Source: SZAS-79 sp038329645 (lineage in GTDB: Bacteria > Pseudomonadota > Gammaproteobacteria > Burkholderiales > SG8-39). From it: a stretch of DNA of 42,406 nt. Below are positions 17,202 to 24,173 of this stretch, in pieces (positions within the stretch are counted from its first letter, which is position 1; every line of letters starts with the position of its first letter). The notes beneath the pieces were generated by a model, which was not told the DNA's origin, did not search any database, and saw nothing but the letters and a program-made list of their open reading frames with translations. The stretch is taken from positions 1 through 42,406 of the forward strand of contig JBBQNG010000004.1 of NCBI GenBank assembly GCA_038329645.1, read 5' to 3'. A program made the translations under genes and the position numbers.

Positions 17202-18046
17202 GGCTTTTTGAACAAGTTGGCGTTGTGGACTTCGGCGCGCGCGGACTTGGCCCATGCATACAGTGCGTCGTACACGATCATTCCCTGCTCGAGCATGGCG
17301 TGATCGTCTGAAAAATTGACGGACAGGCCGAGCGAGATTGCGAGAAGCCCGGCTGACTGCGGCGTGAGGTCCGGATTCCCCGTATCGGCGCCGCACACGA
17401 TCTTTGCGAGGTCGCTCAGGGCTGGGTCGTTGAGGCCGAAATCGGCGATGAAAGCGTCGAAGCTGCACAATTCGCCGTCGTTTCCACGGTGCGAAAACCG
17501 CACGTTCGGCACGTCGTACGGCGTAGCGCCCCCGCGCTTGCCGGCGTCGATCACTTCTCCCGACGGCACGTAAAGAAACTCGGCCAGCGGATCGAAAAAG
17601 CGGCGGATCAGCCAGGGACACGCAATACGGTCGATCTTCGGGCGCTCACGTGTGATCCATCGAGAGGGCGTGCGAGGCGTTGCCGGCAGTCCGCAGTCCG
17701 GCAGTTTCGCCATCGTGGGCAAGTGCTGCTCTTCCCAGTGCCCGATGCCTCCTTCGAGGAACGCGGCATTGAAACCCGCCTGCCCTAGCGTGCGCGCCGC
17801 TCCCTGGCTGACTTCATGCCCGTGGACGCAGTACACGACGATGTCGGAATCGCGCGGCAGCTTTGCCGCCGCTGCGCCGATGTCGTCGGGTGCGATCCGC
17901 AACGCGCCGGCCACTACGCGGATTGCACCGTCGAACGCCGGCGCCTTGCGGACGTCGATCAGCAACGGCGAGCCGGCGCGGCCCATCCGGGCGGCAAGCG
18001 CATCGGACGTAACCGAGAGGGGAAGATTCGAATGCGTGGTGTCCAT
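17198..18046 (-). CDS. Rhodanese-ChrB fusion, chromate resistance protein
   Basis: A 282-residue, two-domain cytoplasmic protein. Residues ~5-115 are a rhodanese domain: LLIDVRKAPAFDGAI at the start, the active-site Cys73 in VVYCVHGHEVSQGAA, and AAFLEGGIGHWEE at the end. Residues ~130-282 form a ChrB C-terminal domain. It contains RPKIDRIACPWLIRRFFDPL, close to DRIASAWLIKRFID in the neighbouring ChrB, then EVIDAGKRGGATPYD and VRFSHRGNDGELCSFDAFI. The combination suggests that a persulfide- or sulfur-transfer activity is coupled to the chromate sensing or resistance domain. It follows chrB by 12 nt and overlaps chrA by 4 bp. Rhodanese-ChrB proteins occur in other chromate operons; the biochemical role is unclear. 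Confidence 0.88.
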   Translation of the reverse strand: MDTTHSNLPLSVTSDALAARMGRAGSPLLIDVRKAPAFDGAIRVVAGALRIAPDDIGAAAAKLPRDSDIVVYCVHGHEVSQGAARTLGQAGFNAAFLEGGIGHWEEQHLPTMAKLPDCGLPATPRTPSRWITRERPKIDRIACPWLIRRFFDPLAEFLYVPSGEVIDAGKRGGATPYDVPNVRFSHRGNDGELCSFDAFIADFGLNDPALSDLAKIVCGADTGNPDLTPQSAGLLAISLGLSVNFSDDHAMLEQGMIVYDALYAWAKSARAEVHNANLFKKP

Positions 18047-18058
18047 GGACGGGAATCC

Positions 18059-19006
18059 CTAGTCAGGCTTGCGTTGTGAGTAAGCCGAATAAAACAGGTC
18101 GAGGATGCGCAAGGCATCGGCCAGCAGCGCGTCGTCGCTGCGCGCCTTCTCCTTGGCTCCCCTGAGAATCGTTTCGAGCCCTTTCGCGTCGGGCACCGGG
18201 ATGCCGCCCACGTCGAGGAAGTGCACCGCGGCGGCGATTGCAGCCAGCCCGGGATCGCGATCGAGGCCGAAGCTCGAGAGCAGGACCTCGAACGTGACGC
18301 GATTTCCCACGTGCGTGAATTCCGCGCCATCGAAATCGAAGCCCACCGCCCTGGCCGGACGGTCGCGCGGGCGCTCGAGCCAGACGAATTTGGCGTCCCG
18401 GTCGATGAACCGCTTGATGAGCCAGGCGCTCGCAATCCGGTCGATCCACAGGTCCTTGCGGGTCGCCCACGTCCGCTTCTGGTAGCGGGAGGCGTTTACC
18501 GCCCGCAGCCGCTTTTTCGACGCACGCGGTTCCCCGCCGGAATACGTGTCCTTGAAGGCCCGATTGAGGGCGGCCAGGGCTTCGTCCGCCTGGAGCTTGC
18601 CCTGACCCGGGAAGAAATCGATCTCCGCCAGCTTTGCGTAGGCACGCTCGATCCGGTCGATCGCCGTCTTCGCCTTGCGTGCGCCTAGGCGCGCAAGGCC
18701 GGCCTTGGCCGTGCCGATCTTCTGCACCAGCGCGCCGTACTCCGCGGTCCGGTCGAATAGTTTCTTCACTTCGGCGAATTGCGCGGCCGTGCGCACCTTA
18801 AGCTCGACGTTCATCGCGAAACCGCCGGCGGCCCTGATCTCCGATTCGAGGCCGGCCAGGGTTGCGCTCCCTGTGGACCCCGCCGGCAATACGTAGAGCC
18901 CGTCGCGAAGCACCCCGCAACCGGTCTCCTTGAGCGAGCGCCAGACGCGCATGCGCATCGTGGAATTGCGTGCGGGCAGGCTGAGGACCAGGGAGTCGAA
19001 CAACAT
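18059..19006 (-). CDS. chrB: ChrB, chromate-responsive regulator/resistance protein
   Basis: A 315-residue protein and the first gene of the leftward chromate operon. The N-terminal half (SLPARNSTMRMRVWRSLKET, then GVLRDGLYVLPAGS) matches the ChrB N-terminal domain, which has a winged-helix-like character. A Lys/Arg-rich helical linker follows. The C-terminal domain begins near WATRKDLWIDRIASAWLIKR and continues FDGAEFTHVGNRVTFEVLLS. ChrB is reported to act as a chromate-sensing regulator of its own operon in Ochrobactrum and Cupriavidus. The ATG has no clear Shine-Dalgarno. A TATACA box lies only 9 nt upstream, so the mRNA may be leaderless or nearly so, and the 24-bp palindrome at 19017-19040 overlaps that promoter. 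Confidence 0.88.
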   Translation of the reverse strand: MLFDSLVLSLPARNSTMRMRVWRSLKETGCGVLRDGLYVLPAGSTGSATLAGLESEIRAAGGFAMNVELKVRTAAQFAEVKKLFDRTAEYGALVQKIGTAKAGLARLGARKAKTAIDRIERAYAKLAEIDFFPGQGKLQADEALAALNRAFKDTYSGGEPRASKKRLRAVNASRYQKRTWATRKDLWIDRIASAWLIKRFIDRDAKFVWLERPRDRPARAVGFDFDGAEFTHVGNRVTFEVLLSSFGLDRDPGLAAIAAAVHFLDVGGIPVPDAKGLETILRGAKEKARSDDALLADALRILDLFYSAYSQRKPD

Positions 19007-19016
19007 TATTCGTTAT

Positions 19017-19040
19017 GTATATCACATAAATGTGACATAC
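19017..19040. promoter_or_regulatory. 24-bp palindrome between the divergent chromate operons, predicted ChrB operator
   Basis: GTATaTCACATaaATGTGAcATAC is an inverted repeat with one mismatch and a 2-nt centre; its core TCACATAAATGTGA is perfect. It starts 11 nt upstream of the chrB ATG, overlaps the likely chrB -10 region and lies 15 nt upstream of the -35 box of the rightward operon. A regulator bound here could control both arms. ChrB is the only candidate regulator nearby (inference). Confidence 0.65.
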
Positions 19041-19054
19041 CGTACAAATATCCG

Positions 19055-19083
19055 TTGACACCGACCGCGGACGGGCGTAACTT
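19055..19083 (+). promoter_or_regulatory. Predicted promoter of the SOD-rhodanese operon
   Basis: A perfect -35 box TTGACA at 19055-19060 is followed by a 17-nt spacer and TAACTT at 19078-19083 (3/6 match to TATAAT). The leader to the start codon would be about 90 nt. It lies immediately beside the 24-bp palindrome, consistent with joint control of the two divergent arms. Confidence 0.5.
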
Positions 19084-19178
19084 TCCGCTCCACGGGTTTA
19101 TCGCAGGCACCCGGCCCCACCGGACGAACCCCGTCCCAAGCGCTGCTCCTGTCCCTTTGGGGACCAATGGAGAAATCT

Positions 19179-20132
19179 ATGCGCTACCAACTAAAGCAAA
19201 TCCACTGCCGTCCCTGGACGCTCAACGGACTTTCGCTCAAGCTGATCGAAAGCCACTACGAGAACAACTACGGCGGCGCGTTGCGGCGGCTGAACGCGAT
19301 CACCGAACAGCTCGAGTCGCTCGACTTCGCGAAGGCCCCAGGGTTCGTCGTCAACGGCCTGAAGCGCGAGGAACTAATCGCGCTCAACTCAACGCTGTTG
19401 CACGAGCTTTACTTTTCGTGCCTCGGCGGCGAAGGCCAGGCCACGCCCGGGATTACCCAGGCGCTGGCGCGCGATTTCGGCTCATTCCAGAAATGGAAGA
19501 CCGAATTCAGGGCCATGGCGGTCGCCCTCGGGGGCGGCTCGGGCTGGGTGCTGCTCTCCTACGTGCCGCGCGACGGACGCCTGATCAACCAGTACGCATC
19601 CGACCATAGCCAGGCCATAGCGGGAGCGATTCCCGTTCTTGCGCTCGACATGTACGAGCACGCGTACCACATCGACTTCGGTGCGAACGTCCAGGCCTAC
19701 GTGGATACGTACTTCCGCAACCTCGACTGGAGCCTGGTCGAAGGCCGGCTCGAGGACGCGATGCAGGTCTCCTCTCCCCGCCCGCTGGTGCAGAAGGAGT
19801 TCGGCGACCTGCCGGGCGTCGGCGTGGAGGAAGTGCGCGAGATGATGAAGAGCGGCAAGCCAGTGCAGCTGATCGACGCGCGGCCGAGGCACTTCGTATC
19901 GAGGCAGCAGGACATCGCCGACGGCGCCACGTGGCGCGACCCGGAGCGAGTGCAGGAATGGATGGGCGAACTGTCGAAGAGCGATCCCGTGGTCGTTTAC
20001 TGCGCGTACGGCTTCCACGTCGGCTGCAAGACCGCGATCACGCTGCGCGAGGCCGGATTCGACGCGAGCTACATGAAGGTCGGCCACTCCGGCTGGCGGG
20101 CGGCCGGCGCGCCGATGAAGATGTTTACGTAA
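19179..20132 (+). CDS. Superoxide dismutase (Fe/Mn)-rhodanese fusion protein, ChrC-like
   Basis: A 317-residue cytoplasmic fusion. Residues ~1-195 are an Fe/Mn superoxide dismutase with all four metal ligands: His26 (ESHYENN), His75 (LLHELYF), Asp157 and His161 (LALDMYEHAYHID). The second-shell gateway differs from SodB: Ala34 replaces Tyr34, and Asn30 is at the His30 position. The usual Gln is missing, and a His occurs in ASDHSQA. Residues ~205-317 are a rhodanese domain, LIDARPRHFVSR, with Cys275 in VVYCAYGFHVGC and a second Cys at 283. SODs called ChrC occur in chr operons; here a sulfurtransferase is added. The start at 19179 is preferred (GGAG 6 nt upstream); an in-frame ATG at 19167 would add four residues. 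Confidence 0.88.
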   Translation: MRYQLKQIHCRPWTLNGLSLKLIESHYENNYGGALRRLNAITEQLESLDFAKAPGFVVNGLKREELIALNSTLLHELYFSCLGGEGQATPGITQALARDFGSFQKWKTEFRAMAVALGGGSGWVLLSYVPRDGRLINQYASDHSQAIAGAIPVLALDMYEHAYHIDFGANVQAYVDTYFRNLDWSLVEGRLEDAMQVSSPRPLVQKEFGDLPGVGVEEVREMMKSGKPVQLIDARPRHFVSRQQDIADGATWRDPERVQEWMGELSKSDPVVVYCAYGFHVGCKTAITLREAGFDASYMKVGHSGWRAAGAPMKMFT

Positions 20133-20198
20133 CGTTCATGGAGGCTGCGATGCGTTACCGCGCCGCGCAGCCGCCACAGTAACTTTGAAGGAGGTCTC

Positions 20199-21125
20199 AT
20201 GGCACTACAACTACTGGGGCACGTCGACCTGCCCGAGCACCGTTCCAGCGGCGGATTCGATCACGCCGACGTGCACGCGCCTACGGATCGGCTCTACGTC
20301 GCCCATACCAGCAACGATACGATTGACGTGATCGACGCGGCGGCGGATCGATACGTCGAGTCGGTGTCTGGGTTTAAGGCTGTTGCAGGTGCGCTCGTGT
20401 CCGAAGCGCGCGGCCTCGTCTTCACTTCCAATCGAGGCGAGAACACCGTCTCGGTGTTCTCGCCTCGCGCCGAGAGGGACGCCTTCAAGGTCGCCGTGGG
20501 AGTGAAACCGAACGGTCTCGCCTTCGATCCGGCGCGCGGCATCCTGCTCGTCGCGAATATCGGAGATCCATCGATTGCGGATTCGCATACGGTATCGGTC
20601 GTGGACGTCGCGCGGCGACAGCGTGTCGCAGACGTCAAGGTTCCGGGCGCCACGCGCTGGGCGATTTACGATCCGGCGCGCGAGATGTTCTTCGTCAACA
20701 TCTCATCTCCGCCGCGGATCATCGCCATCGACGCGCGTGACCCTACCCGGGTTTCGAAAGAATACGAGATTCCGGTGACAGGCCCGCATGGCCTGGATCT
20801 CGACCCGGCTACCGGCCGCTTGCTGTGCGCCTGCGATGCCCGCGTGCTGCTCGCGATCGACGCGGCTTCGGGTCGGGTGCTCGGTGAATGTCCCCTCAGC
20901 GGCGCCCCGGACGTGATTTTCCTGCATCCGCAGCTCCCCCGCCTGTACGTCGCCATCGGCGACCCCGGGGTAATAGACGTTATTGACACGGGCACGATGC
21001 GCCGCGCTGAAGTAGTGCCGACAGAAGCAGGCGCACACACGTTGGCGCTCGACCGGAAGAGAAACAAAGTCTACGCATTCCTGCCGCGGTCGCACCGCGC
21101 GACAGTGTTTCAGGACAATGACTGA
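20199..21125 (+). CDS. YncE-like beta-propeller protein (YVTN repeat family)
   Basis: A 308-residue protein made of about seven ~40-residue repeats, each with a D-x-x-(T/A)-x-R/V core: LYVAHTSNDTIDVIDAAADR, LVFTSNRGENTVSVFSPR, LLVANIGDPSIADSHTVSVV and VYAFLPRSHRATVF. This is the YVTN/YncE or SMP-30-like propeller pattern. Unlike E. coli YncE it has no signal peptide, so it is probably cytoplasmic. The start is firm: AAGGAGGT lies 8 nt before the ATG. It follows the SOD-rhodanese gene by 66 nt and is likely in the same operon. No catalytic residues can be assigned; a scaffold, ligand-binding or lactonase role is possible. Confidence 0.8.
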   Translation: MALQLLGHVDLPEHRSSGGFDHADVHAPTDRLYVAHTSNDTIDVIDAAADRYVESVSGFKAVAGALVSEARGLVFTSNRGENTVSVFSPRAERDAFKVAVGVKPNGLAFDPARGILLVANIGDPSIADSHTVSVVDVARRQRVADVKVPGATRWAIYDPAREMFFVNISSPPRIIAIDARDPTRVSKEYEIPVTGPHGLDLDPATGRLLCACDARVLLAIDAASGRVLGECPLSGAPDVIFLHPQLPRLYVAIGDPGVIDVIDTGTMRRAEVVPTEAGAHTLALDRKRNKVYAFLPRSHRATVFQDND

Positions 21126-21157
21126 TCACGCGGAAGTTCGGCTTTGGACCCTGTATT

Positions 21158-21220
21158 TGTACCGGTATCGGAACAAATTACATTTAAGATTGGCTACAGT
21201 AGACAATCTTAAAACTAAAT
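21158..21220 (+). repeat. Two-copy structured element, copy 2 (palindrome + hairpin + ACTAAAT)
   Basis: The palindrome TGTACCGGTATCGGAACA at 21158-21175 (within TTTGT...ACAAA at 21156-21177) is followed by a perfect 10-bp stem, TTTAAGATTG/CAATCTTAAA (21184-21213), whose loop carries GGCTACAGTAGA. ACTAAAT then sits at 21214-21220. Offsets match copy 1 at 13069 to within one base. It lies between the propeller gene and the second jelly-roll gene, ending 84 nt before that gene's ATG, so here it could be a leader, a promoter-proximal site or a terminator. Confidence 0.6.
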
Positions 21221-21304
21221 GTCTCTAATTCGTCCGGCGCGTTTCGCCATATCCAGGCGCGGCCCTTTGCCCCGCTGCCGCAGTTTCGCGCCCGACGCCT
21301 GAAC

Positions 21305-21931
21305 ATGAAACATTTCTTTGCACTTACCCTGGTGGGGATGATCACAATGAATGCACATGCCGAAACCGCAACTTTTGACACGGACAAGGCCGGCACGCTG
21401 CCGGCCGGCTGGACCGAAGGCGTCACCGGGCGCGGCACGCCCAAGTGGTCCGTGGAAAACGATTCGACTGCGCCGAGCAAGCCGAACGTGCTGAAACAAT
21501 CGGGTTCGGGCACCTTTCCATGGTGCGTGAAGAACGCCGTATCGCTCGCCGATGGCTTCGTCGAAGTCCGCTTCAAACCCGTCTCTGGCAAGGAGGACCA
21601 GGCCGGCGGTGTAATCTGGCGCTGGAAAGACGGCAACAACTACTACGTGGCGCGCGCCAACGCGATGGAGAACAACGTGTCGCTCTATTACACCGAGAAC
21701 GGCAGCCGTAAGACCATCAAGTACGTGGACGCGCCCGTGCCCGGCAATACGTGGCACGTCCTTCGCGTCGAGTTCGGCGGGACGCGTATCAAGGTGATGC
21801 TGGACGGCAAGGCCTACATCGAAGCCGATGACAGCCATATTGCGGACGCGGGCAGTGTCGGCGTGTGGACCAAGGCCGACAGCGTGACGCTCTTCGATGA
21901 TTTCACCTACGGCGGATCCGGGGGAAAGTGA
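21305..21931 (+). CDS. Secreted LamG/DUF1080-like jelly-roll protein, copy B
   Basis: A 208-residue protein with a signal peptide (MKHFFALTLVGMITMNAHA-E). The mature domain parallels the protein at 15356-15973 almost residue for residue: FKPVSGKEDQAGGVIWRWKD, YYVARANAMENNVSLYYTEN, TIKYVDAPVPGNTWHVL and GSVGVWTKADSVTLFDDFTY. A predicted beta sandwich exported to the periplasm suggests binding of a glycan or other polymer. It carries Cys at PWCVKN where copy A has Val. It ends at a TGA that overlaps the GTG start of the downstream MFS gene, so the two are translationally coupled. The GC-rich leader from 21221 to 21304 shows no strong Shine-Dalgarno. Confidence 0.78.
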   Translation: MKHFFALTLVGMITMNAHAETATFDTDKAGTLPAGWTEGVTGRGTPKWSVENDSTAPSKPNVLKQSGSGTFPWCVKNAVSLADGFVEVRFKPVSGKEDQAGGVIWRWKDGNNYYVARANAMENNVSLYYTENGSRKTIKYVDAPVPGNTWHVLRVEFGGTRIKVMLDGKAYIEADDSHIADAGSVGVWTKADSVTLFDDFTYGGSGGK

Positions 21932-23142
21932 ACAACGGCGCACCCTCTTCGCACGTCAATCACCTGCTGGTCGCGAAGGGCCTGCGCGCGTTCGGCGACG
22001 GCTTCGTCAGCCTGCTGCTGCCGTTGTATCTCATCGAGCTCGGATTCACCCCCCTGCAGGTCGGCATCATCGCGACCACGACGCTGTTCGGCTCCGGACT
22101 GCTCACGTTGGTCGTCGGATTGCACGCCTACCGGTTCCACTACCGGACGCTGCTCCTCGCGGCGACGGTACTGATGGCGGCTACCGGCTTCGGTTTCGCC
22201 GCGCTCACGGGGTTCTGGCCGCTGATGCTGGTAGCGCTGGTGGGGACGCTGAATCCCTCGAGCGGCGACGTCAGCGTGTTCCTGCCGCTCGAGCACGCGG
22301 TGATGTCGCGCGTGGTGGAGGCAAAAAAGCGCACCGCGACTTTCGCGCGTTACAGCCTCGTGGGTTCGCTGGTTGCCGCGTTCGGCTCGCTTGCGGCGGG
22401 CCTGCCGAACATGCTCACCGATGCCGGGTACTTTTCGTCGCTCGGCGCGATGAAGGGAATGTTCGTGCTCTACGCATTGCTGGGTGCGGCCGCCTCGCTT
22501 GTCTATCGAGGCTTGCCCAGGGCGCTTGGCACCGAAACGGCGCAGCCCACCGCCCCCCTCGGGAAATCGAAGAAGATCGTCTATACGCTGGCCGCACTCT
22601 TCAGTCTCGACGCTTTCGGCGGCGGATTCGTCGTGCAGTCGATGGTCGCGTTGTGGCTGTACCAGCGCTTCGACATGTCGCTCACCGCGACCGGCGTGAT
22701 CTTCTTCTGGACGGGGCTGCTGTCGGCGCTGTCTTTCCTTGCCGCCGTGCGCATCGCGGATCGCTTCGGCCTGGTGAACACGATGGTATTCACCCACATC
22801 CCTGCGAATCTCTGCCTTGTCGCGATCCCTTTCGTCGCCAGCCTTGACCCGGTGATCGTCCTGCTTTTCATCCGCAGCGCCCTGTCGCAGATGGACGTGC
22901 CTACGCGAAGCTCTTATGTAATGGCGATCGTGACCCCGGAAGAGCGCCCTGCGGCAGCGAGCTTTACTTCAGTGCCGCGCAGCCTCGCGTCGGCCGCAAG
23001 CCCTTTTCTCGCCGGGTACATGCTGGGCTTGTCCTCGTTCGGCTGGCCGCTGATCGCCGCCGGCGGACTGAAGATCCTCTACGACCTGCTGTTGCTTGCG
23101 ATGTTCAGGAAGGTGCGGCCGCCCGAGGAAGGATCACCGTAG
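21928..23142 (+). CDS. Major facilitator superfamily transporter
   Basis: A 404-residue membrane protein with about 12 hydrophobic helices. It starts at a GTG overlapping the stop of the jelly-roll gene (GTGA). The N-terminal helices read LRAFGDGFVSLLLPLYLIEL and VGIIATTTLFGSGLLTLVVG. A central basic loop (ALGTETAQPTAPLGKSKK) splits the two six-helix halves. The second half contains FIRSALSQMDVPTRSSYVMA followed by IVTPEERPAAAS, a pattern of MFS proteins of the drug/unknown-solute class. Neither substrate nor direction can be read. Its location at the end of the rightward chromate-linked operon suggests efflux of, or tolerance to, a related stress (inference). Confidence 0.82.
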   Translation: MNNGAPSSHVNHLLVAKGLRAFGDGFVSLLLPLYLIELGFTPLQVGIIATTTLFGSGLLTLVVGLHAYRFHYRTLLLAATVLMAATGFGFAALTGFWPLMLVALVGTLNPSSGDVSVFLPLEHAVMSRVVEAKKRTATFARYSLVGSLVAAFGSLAAGLPNMLTDAGYFSSLGAMKGMFVLYALLGAAASLVYRGLPRALGTETAQPTAPLGKSKKIVYTLAALFSLDAFGGGFVVQSMVALWLYQRFDMSLTATGVIFFWTGLLSALSFLAAVRIADRFGLVNTMVFTHIPANLCLVAIPFVASLDPVIVLLFIRSALSQMDVPTRSSYVMAIVTPEERPAAASFTSVPRSLASAASPFLAGYMLGLSSFGWPLIAAGGLKILYDLLLLAMFRKVRPPEEGSP

Positions 23143-23166
23143 CAGACTCGAAAACCACTATTCCAA

Positions 23167-24147
23167 CTATTCGATCACCCGGTCGGCACGAATGAGAAAC
23201 GACTGCGCAACCGGGAGGCCGAGAGCCTTGGCAGCCTTCAGATTGATTGCAAATTCGAATTTTGCCGGTTGTTGAACCGGAAGGTCGGCGGGCCTGGCGC
23301 CCTTGAGGATCCTGTCGACATAGGATGCAGCGCTCGCATAGAGCGCGGGGAAATCTGCGATATAGGAAAGCAGGCCACCATTCGGAACCGATAGCGTAGA
23401 CGCATAAACGGCCGGTAGTCCGTGCGTGGCCGCGAGATCGATCACCCGGGCGTTATTAATGGCGAATATGCTCTCGGCAGTCGTTATAAGGCCTTCCACG
23501 CGATCCTTGGCCCCCATGTCGAACGCGGCCGGGAGATCGTTGGCGGTCCGGATATCGCGAATGAACAGCGTCACGCCCAGTGCGCGCGCTGCATTCTTCA
23601 TCGCTTCGACCTGAGGCGCCGCGATCGGGTCTGCCAAATACGTGAGCACAAGCACACGCGAGAGTCGAGGCACAAGCTCTTTCAGCAACTCGAGACGCTT
23701 GGCCGCAAGGACGGGAGCGATGAAGGTCATTCCAGTGACGTTTCCCCCAGGGCGCGCGAGGCTGTCGATGAGACCGGATCCGACAGGGTCGCCTAGTGCA
23801 GTCATCACAATCGGGATCGTGCGGGTTGCCTTCTTCGCGGCCTGGGCGGCCGGGGTAGTAGATACGACGATGATGTCCGCATGACGGCGCAGGCATTCGG
23901 TTGCCATCGCGGGAAATCGATCGCCGCGACCATCCGCGGACAGGTATTCGATGGCAATCGTCTGTCCATTCAAATAGCCCAAGTCGCGCAGTCCTTCGAA
24001 GAAGGCGCCAAATCGATTCGACTGCAGTGAATCAGGGCCGAACGCAAGGAAACAGAGTCGGGGCATTTTCCCTGCCTGCTGCGCTTGGGCAACAAGAGGC
24101 GTAGCACCAAGCACAAGGAGTGCGAGTACGGAGTCACGCCTGTTCAT
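23167..24147 (-). CDS. Orphan ABC-type substrate-binding protein (COG2984/TrpX-like)
   Basis: A 326-residue exported protein with a Tat-like or Sec signal: MNRRDSVLALLVLGATPLVA followed by QAQ. The mature domain resembles COG2984 periplasmic proteins: FFEGLRDLGYLNGQTIAIEY, then LSADGRGDRFPAMATECLR, DIIVVSTTPAAQAAKKATRT and IPIVMTALGDPVGSGLI. Family members bind aromatic amino acids or unknown ligands. No permease or ATPase gene accompanies it here, unusual for this class but common for degenerate or co-opted members in beta-proteobacteria. The base composition is lower in GC (about 55% in the lines counted) than its neighbours, so it may be a transferred gene. It converges with the MFS gene, with 24 bp between. 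Confidence 0.82.
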   Translation of the reverse strand: MNRRDSVLALLVLGATPLVAQAQQAGKMPRLCFLAFGPDSLQSNRFGAFFEGLRDLGYLNGQTIAIEYLSADGRGDRFPAMATECLRRHADIIVVSTTPAAQAAKKATRTIPIVMTALGDPVGSGLIDSLARPGGNVTGMTFIAPVLAAKRLELLKELVPRLSRVLVLTYLADPIAAPQVEAMKNAARALGVTLFIRDIRTANDLPAAFDMGAKDRVEGLITTAESIFAINNARVIDLAATHGLPAVYASTLSVPNGGLLSYIADFPALYASAASYVDRILKGARPADLPVQQPAKFEFAINLKAAKALGLPVAQSFLIRADRVIE

Positions 24148-24173
24148 ACGAGCCCTCCCGGAGTCGGACAGAA

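Noticed and set aside
23143..23166. Terminator between the MFS and binding-protein genes
   Set aside because: No stem of four or more GC pairs or T-run can be found in the 24 bp.
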